Shown here: in pieces, positions 1 through 10,756 of the stretch
Layout of the letters: each line of letters opens with the position of its first letter
Position numbering within the stretch: the stretch's first letter is position 1
Source: Gautieria morchelliformis
Lineage: Eukaryota; Basidiomycota; Agaricomycetes; Gomphales; Gomphaceae
Direction of reading: 5' to 3'
Assembly (NCBI GenBank): GCA_015179125.1
Contig: WHVA01000122.1
Location: 124,001-188,000 of the forward strand
Length of the DNA stretch: 64,000 nt
Translations under genes and position numbers: made by a program
The notes under the pieces: model-generated
Databases searched by the model: none
Told to the model about the DNA's origin: nothing
The model's input: only the letters and a program-made list of their open reading frames with translations

Positions 1-1932
1 GTTGTGTACTTACCACTTGCCGTCCAGTGTCCTGTTGCGATGGCCGTGTGGCAGGCGAGTACCCCGAATTGTACAATCAAGTATCTCCAGACTTGGGCAG
101 CAGCCAGTTTGTGCTTGCCGGATGGGCCTGGGCAGGCCTATGGAGCCTATGGTGTCTCAGGTAGACTGCATCACTGTTGTATATTTGGTCTAACATTTAT
201 GTGTAATGACATAACGAACCATCTATTGCCGTTCCCGAGGATTTCAAGTTGACGACATCCAGCTCCAACTGTCGCCGGCACAGACGGACCTTTTGAATTA
301 TCTGAACCGTCGAGATGAACGTGCGTGTTTGAGTATTCTGTAGGCTGTTCACGTTGGAATGCTTTGAAGCAGAAGTTAGACAGAAACAAGCAGTCTTTTT
401 CGCCTTTCAGATAGCTGGCGGACACGTTGGCCTCCCACTCCTTGCCCTAGTGTCTATCTTATCCCAAAAAGTTCATCGAGACCCAGCGTTCTTCAATTTC
501 TGCCTGACTTGGTTCATCTCTAGCGTCATATTCTGTGTTCTGTACGTACTATGATTTTTTTGAATTGCTGAACCCTGACTTCGCCTTCAGTCTCTATCGT
601 GGCACTGAAGGACGCACTTTTAATACTCCCTACGGTGGCACTATCTACTCCCCCAATGTCCAGTTCACCCGCCCATGTTATATACAAGCCTCTCTCATTC
701 CTGGCATGCAGGCAATGACCTCCTGCTCTACTGCCGCTTTGATAATCCAGGTAGGGAACGATGTGTACCATTCACCCCTTCCTGACATGACCTATGTCTC
801 AAAGCTGTGGCTCAGACTGCATACCTCAATATATGGGGTCACCATTAGTCCTGTACAATCTCGATTGATCACAATTGCTGTAGGTTTCCATTTAGATATA
901 CAAATCCATTACATAACTAAAGCTTTGGGTTAAAAAGCTTATTATGTCGCCTTGGATCTTGTTTATATCCTTTTCCATCTCTGCAAGTTATGTGAGCCCC
1001 AGCTGCTCCCGTTTCTTGATTACTCCTCACCAGCATTACCATGCTTTTATGACATAGGTCACCAATATCAGAATAGGAAGCTCGTTAACCACAAACATCT
1101 TTTGCTGTACTGTTCAATTAAGCTCGAGAAGTGTGTCGTTGTAAGTCGAGGCTGTGAGCTGACGGGGCGATTCTCGCAATGCTCACCACTCGGGTTTCCA
1201 GTCTGAGGGCTGAATACGGAATCGTCCTTGTGTTCATACTAATGACGCTCGTCTGGGATGGTATTTCCCCCTCCTTCGCTGACAATCTGTGTGCTCAACA
1301 TTCTTTACCTTTCAAAGTCCTGCTGGTGAAAACCATGTATCTCCACTGGTCAGTCTATCGGGCCAAGAGTGCTGTCTCGCTCTCCATTCTCCTGCAGGTG
1401 ACCGCTTTCAGCCTTTTCCGTGTAGTCGTTGCCATGTATAATTTCTCCTTAACCTCCCATCATGAGACTTTAACTCCTGTTCTTCCATTACAGCGCATAT
1501 GCAACAGTGTTATTCTCAACCCCAATCTCGTTCAGAGTGTCGACAAATAATTCGTCTACTGGACTAAAAGTAACGAATGTCAATCTTGTTGTCCCTGTCT
1601 GGGTTGATTTATCCCAAGCTGCACGTGAGTCTCCGTCGACCTCTGTTTGTTCATCGACGCATCTCAACTTCTACACTACAATACAAAGTCCCTCTTGTCA
1701 CATTTCTGGTTCTGGGTACTACCAAGGTATACACCCTCATGCCATTGTATTCTCCTCTTGGTTTATACTTTCATCTCAGGAAACTTTGACCACCTTGACG
1801 TTTTGGCGTACAATTAGCAAAAGCAGACAGACTGCACCCAACGAGGGCGACAACCGCACCTATCCGCTCATTGATCTGCAAGACACCCACCCTGATGTAC
1901 ATGCTAATGCGGAGAGAATGGTGTATCTGTGA
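1..1932 (+). pseudogene. Seven-helix receptor-like membrane protein, copy 1 (5' end outside window)
   Basis: This is the most upstream of three copies of a multi-exon gene. Joining exons at consensus GT..AG sites gives a lineage-specific fungal seven-helix protein. Its signposts are GGHVGLPLLALVSIL (first helix, about 418-460), HRDPAFFNFCLTW, LYRGTEG after an intron, QASLIPGMQAMTSCS, APWIMLISFS in the other copies (here SPW), a YCTV-like FCCTVQL, KSAVSLSILLQV, and QAALPLVTFLVLGTTK near the end. The C-terminal exon encodes FWRTISKSRQTAPNEG and ends at 1930-1932. Introns are about 50-60 nt and in phase. A TAG at 341-343 replaces the Tyr codon of the LSILY motif that copy 3 keeps as TAC, so this copy is probably non-functional. 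The role is unknown; seven helices suggest a plasma-membrane receptor or sensor. The extracellular N-terminus changes frame near 20-60, through an unresolved intron or a frameshift. Confidence 0.6.
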
Positions 1933-2450
1933 TGCGCACGGGCGCATGATTCCAAGCTTCAAATTGATAACCCGAACTGCCACCAGCTAGTAGCATCAGG
2001 AAAGTTAGACGGGGGCATACATGAACCTCGGTCTGAGGAGTTACACCACCTATACATACGGCGTTCCGCTCCTCCTGATGAGTGGGCCCATTCGAGTGAT
2101 TCCATCACCTGGCCACCATTTCTTTTGATCTCCTCCATGTACATACACTTGGACTCATAAACAGTTCACTTATTTGTGCACGTTCAAGCTAAGCTAAGAT
2201 TTGGGGGAGAAACGGCAACGCAAATACGCTACGGGTCGGATACTATATATAATTGACGAATGATCTTCGAGGATCAACAACAGATTGGTTCCAATTAGAG
2301 TGGCTTTCGTGATAGGAAGGACCCTGCCATGACGACATTTGGCCTATGCCACGCACCGGCATCGTGTAGCGGACGGACGTGTGGGCCCCACTGTGGGCGG
2401 ATGCGGGGCTGTCAACGTGAAGGTCACCGAGTGTAAGCGCGTTACTACAG
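1933..2450 (+). repeat. 3' flank of the receptor unit, copy 1 (left part)
   Basis: This non-coding stretch matches the sequence after copies 2 (22586-23110) and 3 (39919-40380). Shared landmarks are TAGTAGCATCAGGAAAGTTA, GGGGGAGAAACGGCAACGCA (copies 1 and 2) and GTGTAAGCG near its right end. It stops abruptly at 2450, where a transposon begins. The homologous continuation resumes at 10261, so the unit is interrupted rather than finished. Confidence 0.7.
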
Positions 2451-2452
2451 TA

Positions 2453-2474
2453 CATCAGTAAAAAACCGAAATGC
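2453..2474 (+). repeat. Left terminal inverted repeat of the Plavaka composite
   Basis: CATCAGTAAAAAACCGAAAT starts directly after the target TA. It pairs with 10237-10258 with a few mismatches and one length difference in the A-run. Confidence 0.65.
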
Positions 2475-4628
2475 CCGGAAGCCTGAGGCTATTTATATAC
2501 TCTTCAGGGGTCCGTGTATTTGCGGCCCCAAGCCCTCACGGGCGCTCCGAGCTACAAGGTGCATCAGCCGTGCCTCATAGCGCATTACTGGGCATGATCA
2601 CGGTGGCCGCCTCCTCCATAGCGCAATCACGGCTCCTGGGCAGTGGCCACCTCCTCTGGAGCCTATGGGCCGTGGCCGCTGCCTATGCCGTCCATGCAGA
2701 GCTATCCGGCATGACCCATCGCCCACTGCCGTCTGTGTACGTGTCCGTACGTCGTTCTCTTTGATTACCTAACTACTAGTACTAAGACTGGATTTGTGTG
2801 GTTTAACTACCCGAGCACCAGAGATGGCCACTTCAACTATGGGCACTCAGCAGTGTCGATTCCGGCGAGCTCACTGGTCACTGCTGCCAGCCAATCGGAT
2901 CAGGGGTCGGGTGACAGACAATGTAAGTCTTTTTCTTCAAACACGTGCGTATTACTGCCAGTTGAGAGAGGCTGATGTTTGTTCTGGAAGATAACCGCGG
3001 CGAGCTGATGGCAACTTCACTGCCTGTAAGTACCTTGTCCAAAAATACATGAGCGATGTAATTACTGATCACCGTTGCTATCTAGCTCAGGTATTGCAGG
3101 TATGTTACGGTAATGCCATGCCTTCATATCGACTAATCGACGGCGACATAGGGGACCGCGATGACAGCCTCAGAGGCGAATACGCACATCACCCGCATGG
3201 AAATGTCCTAATCATTAAAAAACTGGTAAGTGTACAGGTCCAAAAAATCGCTAACATAGAATCGCCGACAGCGGTCCAGCGAATTGTCCGCGCTCAATGA
3301 TGGGTCGATGGTCTTGCCGAAGTGAGGAATCAGGTGGCAGCTACGGCGAATGGAGTGCATGGGCACAATCGCTGCGCTACTCTTGCCTGAAGGCACGGAG
3401 ACCATGTACATCTCCGGTCCTGGCACTGGCTGTGTGAATGGCGAATACCATTCGACATATGCAAGCGGGCATGGGTGCTCCAGATCCGCTGGCAGTCGAA
3501 AGATTGCATGCACACGACTAACTCGGTACCCTAAGACAGTGGTAAGTCATGGTTTGGTGAGTGTGTTTGCAGACATGGCACTGACCTTCCGTTCCTGTTT
3601 CCTGAGCTTCTCGACCATAGTGTATGATAGCCGTTTCAAATTGGGCCGGTGTGTCAGGAGTTTGCCCGTGATGTGGCACGAATGGGATCGTACGGACCAC
3701 ATCATTCACTGTAGTGTCCTCTATGCGTTGAATCGACCCGAGTGTAAACCTAACACGTTTGTAAACATCCAGGCGTGTGTCCTCGTTGATTTGGCGCGTG
3801 TGACCTGGGAGCTTGCGGTGCATGTACGTAGACAGGGCATGTAGGAAGTGTGTCGCGTGGAATTCTTGGATGAGTTTCCGCACTGGTGTGTTTGGAAAGC
3901 CGGGGTCTTTGGCAAGGTGGAATGACCACCCCGTGGCCTCCATGTCAGTTTGGACTTCCTCTTCTTCACCCTTGTCGGGACAGCTCCAGCTGACATATGC
4001 TCCCAGAGCGTGGACTTTTTCTTGCCGGGTGATCCATTGGGTCATCTGTATAGTGTAGTCATGTCGGCTGCTGGCACGATAGGCCATCTTGGCAAAATCA
4101 ATGTGGAGGCGTTCAGGTAGTTTGGTGTTAAATCCATCTGCAGTGCCTCGTGATTTGATCGACTCAACGTAATGTTCCATCATATGGAATTTAGGGATAT
4201 GGAAATGCTGGCGAATTTGCTGGTCAATGAAAAACTGCTTGTCATTGTGAAACGTTCCAGAGCATCCTGGAGTCGCTGGAGGGTTGTAGTGGAGTGCGAG
4301 GGGTATTGGGATAGGTAAATGAAGTCTAAGAGAGCACGGGCGGCACATACGGCCGGCGGTGGGATGGCTCCAGGCAGTAATGCAGTGAAAACCTTTTCCA
4401 TGCTTTTGTACTCAGTTCCTGTCCATTGTGATACAGTAGATATACCCTTCTTGAAGCTCTGGACTGACAGATGAATGGGCAGCGCCTTGAAGCGTGCGTC
4501 AATCTCTAGGTTTGTGGCCAACGACGTGCACCAGGTGCTAAGGTGGTCCTTGAAGACACCTTTGTGGAGCTGATGGAGGATATCAGGGGTCAGGGAACAA
4601 AATATGTCACAATGTGGCAGCCCATGCC

Positions 4629-5102
4629 TGTAAGGGCAACCCTGGCTGGTTGTGGAGATCACACTACCACACAACTGACAAGGGGAAATCCAAAGTATGT
4701 ATAAATGAACAACAGAGTATACAAGAGGGGGGATTCTCACCTGACAAGGGGAAATCCAAAGAGAAAAGTCTAAGGACCCCCAATGTCAGCAAGCCCGTAT
4801 TATAGTACGCTGTGCAGCCAGGGACAGCACTTGGCACTCGCCATCAACCCTGCATCCCCCTGACCTCCCTGACCCTTGATCGACCCTTGATGCGATATAT
4901 GACGTGAGTCGCTTGATTTCCGACACTGTTCCGAGAGCGGAAGTCGGAAATTGGAGTGGAACTGGAAAAGCGACTGAACTGGTGGAAGTTCTCCCAGAAG
5001 CGGAATCATTTCCGAAAGCAGAGGCGGAGATGGAATCGGAACCGGAAGCGGAGTCGGAAATGGAGTCGGACCTGGAAATGGAAAACAGGGTGTCCCCTGA
5101 CA
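4629..5102 (+). mobile_element. Solo gypsy LTR inside the Plavaka transposase
   Basis: The sequence begins TGTAAGGGCAACCCTGG and ends GTGTCCCCTGACA. It is flanked by the 5 bp target duplication ATGCC (4624-4628 and 5103-5107). It matches the two LTRs of the chromodomain gypsy element at 48815-49308 and 56952-57441. No internal element remains, which fits LTR-LTR recombination. Its right half is a purine-rich array of CGGAA-type words. Confidence 0.9.
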
Positions 5103-6432
5103 ATGCCAGAATGGCTGTGGAACAGGGCGGATGCCTAACTTGGCCAGTGCTTTGGCATTGTCTGCACCATATTTGCACACATCAGCCATATGATCACATT
5201 GGTCACGGAAAAGCGGCTCAGCATCGTCGCTGAAGATCACAGCCAATGGATCACCACGGTCTTCTGGGAAACACGAGCAAATGGGGCACCAGCTTTCAAG
5301 TGTGCAGGCCACAAGAGCCTGCTCAGGGAAATCAGCAATGTAAGCAGCAAGGATGGGGAACACCTGTCGAAGGGCATTGTCAGCACAAGTCACGTCCAGG
5401 CCTTGGGCACCCGTGGCGAATAAAGGCTGAAGCATGGTCCGAAGGCAATAATGGAAGAGGCGTTGGGCTTGCATCTTGCGCTGGTCAGCTGTGGCAAAGC
5501 AGCGCAGCTTGCTCACTGGAATGTATCCCAGCAGAATCATAGCATGCTTGCCAATTTGCCGGTGTGTGCACTTGGAAATGTTCCCGATCGTGAGGTAGAC
5601 CGGCCATGCGGATTTGTCACCACTAAACTGTGAGAGCTGGGTCTTGTCAGAAGCCCGAATTATCGGTGCAATTGTGGCACCAGGGGGTAATTTAGACGCA
5701 AGGGAGAATCAAGGCAATCTCAACTGCCCATGCCAATGACAACAATGCTCGATGTGACTCACCTGGAGGTTCCACCACCAGTCGGCAGTCCACATGTCGT
5801 TGTAGATGCGCTCACTGTGCTTCTCATCTACATAGGTGCGCTCGGGGGCATAACACATCACATCACGAAATGTGGTATTGCCGAGTAGCTCACGCACGCA
5901 TTCGACAGGATCCTGGCGGAATAATTCCAGCTCCTCGATGATGGGCTCCCCATCAGCATCAAGTACGTTCCCACGGACTTTGATGTTCATGCATTTGAAT
6001 TCTGGGCCGACTGGGGGGATGGCATCTATGAGCTGCAGCAGTGAGTGGGAGTTATGGAATGAGGCATTCACACAGGTGACCATCTGGCACACATAGATGG
6101 TTGGTATGTGGTGGTGCAATATGTGAGCATAAACACTCACAGTCGGCAGTGCCAGCAGGCGGTCAATTTTGGCATGGCTCAACCCACTCCTCATCAAGTT
6201 CTCGGCAAGCTTCCATTCATCGAGAGTTGGGAATGGATGATATACCTGATGATTGTTCCCCTTCTGTGTATGCCAGAGTTCCTCGAAACCAGTCCATGCC
6301 GTGCCTTTTGGAGTTCCAGCCTCACCAGGGTATGATTCCACGTACATATCAGGTGTGTCATCCTGGTCCTCGACCTCTTCTATGCTCACTGCTGGGGGGA
6401 CTCTGGTGACCCGTGCTGGTTCACGCTCACTA

Positions 6433-6474
6433 TCGATGTCACGTTCTCCAATGTCATCGAACGTGACATCGATA
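6433..6474. repeat. 15 bp perfect inverted repeat within transposase coding sequence
   Basis: ATCGATGTCACGTTC at 6433 is repeated in inverse as GAACGTGACATCGAT ending at 6474, with a 12 nt loop. On the minus strand it encodes the acidic segment IDVTFDDIGERDID, so the symmetry may be a by-product of the codons. Confidence 0.6.
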
Positions 6475-6734
6475 GCCTCATCCTCCCAGCCTAGAGGTGG
6501 GTCGTTTTCCTGAAACAGGGCCTCGGGGTCATGCGGGTCATACCGCCTTATCGCTTGCTATGCTAGTGACGCCTCATGGGCCAAGTGACAAGAGGCCCGG
6601 GTGGTCAGGTGCGCACGGAGGCCCTGTTGTGTACGGAAACTGCGATGGCAGTACTTGCAGCAATGTGGGAGCATCTGTAAGTTTCCCGTTAGGCAAGCAT
6701 GTCACAGCGTATATGAAAAAAAAGGTCGAAGCCT

Positions 6735-7375
6735 GACTCACGCGCGCTAGAATTTACAACAATAAAGAACTGTTGCGGCGTCGGCTCTACGTTCTTTTAG
6801 TGATAAGAAATGATGAGAAATCAGTATGAAGCAAAAAAACAGGAGTAGGTGAGGCCAGACTCATGCGCGGCTGGAATTGACAACGATAAAAACCTCACGC
6901 GCGCTAGAATTGCTAAGAATAAAGAACCGTCGCGGCGTCGGCTCTACGTTCTTTTAGCGATAAGAAACGACGAGAAATCAGTATGAAGCAAAAAAAGAGG
7001 AGTAGGTGAGGCCAGACTCATGCGCGGCTGGAGTTGACAATGATAAAGAACACGTGCGGCTTGCACGTTTACTGGCTCTACATTCTTTTAGTGATAAGAA
7101 GCGACGAGAAAGAGAAATCAGTATGAAGCAAAAAAAGAAGAGTAGGTGAGGCCAGACTCACGCGGGGCTGGAGTTGACAACGATAAAGAACACGTGCGGC
7201 TTGCACGTTTACTGGCCCTACGTTCTTTAGTGATAAGAAATGACGAGAAAGAGAAATCAGTATGAAGCCAAAAAAGAGGAGAAGGTGAGGCCAGACTCAC
7301 GTGCGGCTGGAGTTGACAACGATAAAGAACACGCGCGGCTTGCACGTTTACTAGGACCGTTGCCGCGTCGGCTCT
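6735..7375. repeat. Minisatellite of about 135-158 bp units between divergent transposon genes
   Basis: About five imperfect units share GACTCACGCG, TTGACAACGATAAAGAAC, GGCTCTACGTTCTTTTAGTG, GAAATCAGTATGAAGC and AGGAGTAGGTGAGGCCAGAC. The landmark TAGYGATAAGAA recurs at about 6799, 6957, 7092 and 7231. The array lies exactly between the transposase start (6674) and the DUF6532 gene. It may hold transposase-binding sites or a shared promoter, but that is inference. Confidence 0.85.
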
Positions 7376-7538
7376 ACCTTAGTCATACTTTCATGTCAAA
7401 CATGTCGTCCAACTCGGACACTCACATGATCGTTTGGAAACGATGGATGGTTGTTCATATTTGGTTCCATCATCAAGATGAAATGGTCTTGTTTGGCCAC
7501 ATCAATCATACACGCTTCTTTCCCCACACACACGACAC

Positions 7539-9868
7539 ATGAGGCAACCGAAGGCAACGAAAATGATTACCCGCAAGGTACACGATCCCTTGCTTGTTGA
7601 CTGTCACCTACACTACTGTCCTCCCTTTAGGGGCTTCATATTGAACGTCCCATGGGCCTGGGGATGGGAAACACTGTGTCCCAGCCTCGATGTGAGTTCA
7701 CAGCCTGCAGCTGCCAAGACCAGGGTGTCTGGCACACTGGCACACGAAGGCACTGATGCCCAGGCTGGTCGGCGCTCTCAACGCCATGTGACCGAGAAAA
7801 TGCAGCAGCATCGTGCGTTCTTGCTCTGAACAAGTGATACTGATCATTCAATTTGATTCCACCAGTCCTTGAGCTCGAGGAATCGAGGACACGTCGGGAG
7901 AAGGCTGCCGACGCCCGGAAGCGCAAGCACCGCATGGAGGAACATGGGTTTGTGGATCATCCTCACAAACGCCACGTGCGATTGCCACGCACCGCATCCA
8001 AGCCTGAAGAGGCTCTGGAGGAGCCTGTGGGTGGCATGGATAGTGACGCCGAAGACCACGTCGAGGCCAAGGAGGCCTGGTACCGCGATATCGAACAACG
8101 GGAAGTGGAGAAGGACTCACAGGCTAATGAATCTGAGGAAGAAACATCTCTCGGTATGTCGATCTCCTCGTCGCATGACTCTTGCGTAGTCTCACACTAT
8201 TACTGCAACCACAACAGCGCCAGCTCAGACATCTTCGATAAATACCAACGAAACGGTATGTCGTGTCAGCCCCCTCTCACAATGCTAACGTGGCCACTCT
8301 TCAGTTCATGTCCTCTCTCATCGCACCAGCTCAGACATCTTCGATAAATACCAACGAAACGGTATGTCGTGTCAGCCCCCTCTGACAATGCTAACGTGGC
8401 CTCTCTTCAGTTCACATCCTCTCTCATCGCAGCACCTGAGAAGGGTCGTGCTCGGATGCGCCACACCCCGAACGTGGGACCACTCCAGCCCATAGGGAAC
8501 TTTCAGGCTAATGGCCCCCTTCGGTCCCACCCATCCCAGCGCACTGAGCCCGCGAGCCCCCAAGGGTCACTCCGGCCAGTCCTTCGTCCCCAGCCCCTGA
8601 CTACGACTCGCCTCTCCGAGCAAGCGGCCCACGGGACCGGAAACAGCCCCCACACATTATCCACTGACCTCCTCAGGTCATCATCGCCGCTCTCATTCCA
8701 GAGCCACTCTCGTAGTTCCGAGTATCCCAGTGGGTCAAGTTCCGTTGAAGGAACAGGTATGCCTGCTTCTCCCACATCTGCGGGCGGGCAACCGTCCGTG
8801 TCTGTCCTCCATGTCATTCACCAAGCTGGAGAGACCGAGTCCAAATGCCGCTCCAAGATAAAAATCACAGATTTCGATCCAGAATTCCATTCTACAATTC
8901 ACCTCGCATGTCGGTATTACCGAGTGATACTCTGCACTCACGAACCGTTCTCACTTGAAAACGAGCAGGACCGATATTTGCGTGAAGCCTGGCAGCTGGC
9001 CTGTGCGGAACATGAAGTTAACCTCAAGGCTAACAGAGATGTTCTGAATCTGGTAAGGTCCTTTGGCCTATTGTTGACCCACTGATTATTTTTCCAGGTA
9101 AAGCAGCCAGGTAGCCAGGTCCGAGGTGAGGTCAAGCGCCACGCTCGCCCAGTGACCACGGGCCACTACAAATTTGATGACAGGGATGACCATGTCTACC
9201 AGGACCAGCTTGCCGCACTTGTCAGGGAATTGACAATGGACCATGGGATCCTGTTTAAGGTACGTCGCGCACTGTCCCTAATACCGCATCAATCTCACTC
9301 TCATGCAGGATCATGAGGCCCGTACGGGCCTATTTGAGAACCCATGCACTGCCCGCATCCTGCGAGCCCAATGGTTTGTGGATGCCCATGTGGAGGGGAT
9401 CTCATTCCATGCCTATTTCAATCCGATACCGCTCCCCACACTTGCTCTCCTTTTCACTGCTGTGAGCTAACTCGCTGGTCCATCACTCGTGCTGACCAAT
9501 GCTCCCCAGATCGAGAACTGTGTTGATGAGTGGAAGGATGGGAGGTTCCGTTCTATTCATTTTACAGAGAAGTTATACAGAGAGAAATATGAAAGTTACC
9601 TGACGAATTTGGAGACGTGGGGCGACCATGCGCAAGGCCGGCATATACTCACCCGGCTGCAGAAGCGTCTGCATGATAAAGCCAGGTACGCATACGACGC
9701 AGTCTCAGGTCAAACCTCTAACAGCACTCTGTTATTCTTTGTAGGACACTCTCCGGGGCGGGAGACTTGCAGACAACTCTCCCTGCCGTCCGGAAGCTTC
9801 CGCATGACATTTTCAATGCCACCATGCGAGAGGCCACTGCCGGAGGGGAGGAAGAGATGCTGGAATAA
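7539..9868 (+). CDS. DUF6532 family protein carried by the Plavaka composite
   Basis: This is a multi-exon gene. The clear part starts in the exon encoding LELEESRTRREKAADARKRK (about 7865). A Pro/Ser-rich disordered section follows (8411-8850), then the domain: KITDFDPEFHSTIHLACRYY, SQVRGEVKRHARPV, GYYKF-like GHYKFDD, ENPCTARILRAQWF, FHAYFNPIPLPTLALLF, EKLYREKYESYL and the end EATAGGEEEMLE. The arrangement resembles DUF6532 of Agaricomycetes, whose function is unknown. Introns with in-phase junctions are 8154-8217, 8256-8304, 8362-8410, 9053-9097, 9260-9308, 9462-9509 and 9686-9744. Stop is 9866-9868. The first exons (7539-7860) could not be joined with confidence, so the start is provisional. 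The domain-coding part has no visible lesion. Confidence 0.65.
8220..8431 (+). repeat. Tandem duplication of one exon plus its intron (106 bp period)
   Basis: The block ACATCTTCGATAAATACCAA..GAAACG, then intron GTATGTCGTG..CTAAC..TTCAG, then TCCTCTCTCATCGCA, occurs twice in a row. Both introns are 49 nt (8256-8304 and 8362-8410) and have the same donor, CTAAC branch site and acceptor. The exon between them is 57 nt, exactly 19 codons, so the duplication keeps the frame of the DUF6532 gene. Only a few positions differ, so it looks recent. Confidence 0.85.
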
Positions 9869-10236
9869 GAGTTTATACAAGTTTTCAAGTTTACTAATGA
9901 AAAAAAAATTATATTTCATTTTCAATATATTCATACTACCGTGACGTCAGCGATCTCCTGCCCGTTCTTCAGTGACAAGCACTGGCACTAGCAAACCAAG
10001 GATAGGAAACACCAAGGGTTCCTAGTACTCCATATCCTCTCACATACAACTCCATAGACCTTTACAGTGCTATGGAGCACTCCCCGCGGGTGCTACGGAG
10101 CTGCCCGCCGAGGAGCTATGGCGCTATACGGCGCTATGGCACAGTACTGAACCGTCACAGGAAGCTATGGGGCACAACATAATTGGCACGAGTCTACCGT
10201 GCTATGCCTGGTATGTAGCCTATATAATGCTACACG

Positions 10237-10258
10237 CAATTCGTTTTTTTTGCTGATG
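10237..10258 (-). repeat. Right terminal inverted repeat of the Plavaka composite
   Basis: The sequence ends TTTTTTTTGCTGATG followed by TA. Its reverse complement matches the left end at 2453. Confidence 0.65.
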
Positions 10259-10260
10259 TA

Positions 10261-10395
10261 ATATCATATTGTCCAATCTCTTGCGTGGATGGGATAAGAT
10301 ATCAAATATTTTTATTATTTTTATAATTCTACATAGCTCAGTGTAAGACCATTTGATACCGGCGATGATGCATATGGCTCATTGGTCGCGGCAAG
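10261..10395 (+). repeat. 3' flank of receptor copy 1, continuation after the transposon
   Basis: GTCCAATCTCTTGCGTGG and TTTGATACCGGCGATGAT match the end of the copy 3 unit near 40387-40435. This shows that the unit interrupted at 2450 resumes here and then abuts the kinase fragment of the next unit. Confidence 0.65.
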
Positions 10396-10700
10396 CCACT
10401 CAACATGTTTTCGACAAGAAATGAACTGTTGTTGGCGTTTTGTGATGCTGTCCTTGGTGTGTTTTTTCCTCTGACCTCGTTAGTTCTTATGATATTAATG
10501 CACCCTAAGCGCATTGGCAACTTCGTGAGGGGGCAGGCTTTCTACACCGTGATATTAGTCCGGGAAACATCCGCAGAAGGCAATCGCGGAATCCTTATCG
10601 ATTTGATCATGCCATTTGATTTTGAGGTGCAGATACTTCCGTGTATTCAACTAAAAGAGGATTTTATTTTTATTTGCATCATATACCCTTCCTAAAGTGT
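10396..10700 (+). pseudogene. FunK1-type protein kinase remnant upstream of receptor copy 2
   Basis: The plus-strand reading holds MFSTRNELLLAFCDAVLG, then an apparent intron (GTGTGTTTTTTCCTCTGACC..), then HPKRIGNF and VRETSAEGNRGILIDL. The last resembles the region after the catalytic loop of fungus-specific FunK1 kinases, where a GVLIDFD-like motif coordinates metal. The HRD loop is not recognisable and there is no N-lobe, so this is a fragment. The same segment occurs at 36995-37160 before receptor copy 3, which shows that kinase and receptor pieces were duplicated together. Confidence 0.5.
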
Positions 10701-10756
10701 GTTTGCCCTCGGTTGCAGGGTGCCTGGCGTTACGTGTCCTGCAGAGGGTGAAGGTA

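Larger units (their letters stand above)
3208..6674 (-). pseudogene. Plavaka-family transposase, split by a solo LTR
   Basis: Read on the minus strand, it starts at ATG 6674 with a C2H2-type finger (CKYCHRSF..GLRAHL..CHLAH). An acidic linker follows, then [108 protein letters not shown], and the end module HPCPLAYVEWYSPF..RSCHLIPHFG..DRCRRFYVSDFLDL. These are hallmark motifs of Plavaka transposases of basidiomycetes. An in-phase intron lies near 3520-3575, and another after MWTADWWWNLQ (about 5640-5760). An in-frame TAG at 6558-6560 follows the zinc finger, unless an unrecognised intron removes it. A 474 bp LTR splits the gene at 4629-5102. Without the LTR and one TSD copy the frame runs through the junction, so the LTR landed in an otherwise open gene. 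Confidence 0.8.
2453..10258. mobile_element. Composite Plavaka-type DNA transposon with a DUF6532 cargo gene
   Basis: The left end at 2453 reads CATCAGTAAAAAACCGAA. The reverse complement of the right end at 10258 reads CATCAGCAAAAAAAACGAA, an imperfect terminal inverted repeat of roughly 20 bp. Both ends abut TA (2451-2452 and 10259-10260). Removing the block with one TA rejoins the 3' flank of receptor copy 1 (CTACAG-TA-AT), which matches the uninterrupted flank of copy 2 near 23100. Inside are a Plavaka transposase on the minus strand (3208-6674), a direct-repeat array (6735-7375) and a DUF6532 gene on the plus strand (about 7539-9868). Boundaries are seen in the sequence; calling DUF6532 cargo is inference. 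The 2475-3050 and 9869-10236 ends are non-coding and contain scattered GCTATGG-like words. Confidence 0.72.

Noticed and set aside
2560..2720. GC-rich GCCTATGG/GCTATGG words, also at 10050-10190
   Set aside because: Too short and degenerate to call a repeat family; probably subterminal sequence of the Plavaka composite.
3350..3844. Plus-strand 164-residue ORF
   Set aside because: Antisense shadow of the Plavaka transposase, whose minus-strand motifs are conserved.
4904..5233. ORF rich in Glu-Ser-Glu repeats (also at 49138 and 57271)
   Set aside because: It is the LTR purine minisatellite read as protein, present in all three gypsy LTR copies and not a gene.
7240..7542. Plus-strand 100-residue ORF MTRKRNQYEAKK
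   Set aside because: Starts inside the minisatellite and has no continuation that fits the DUF6532 exons.
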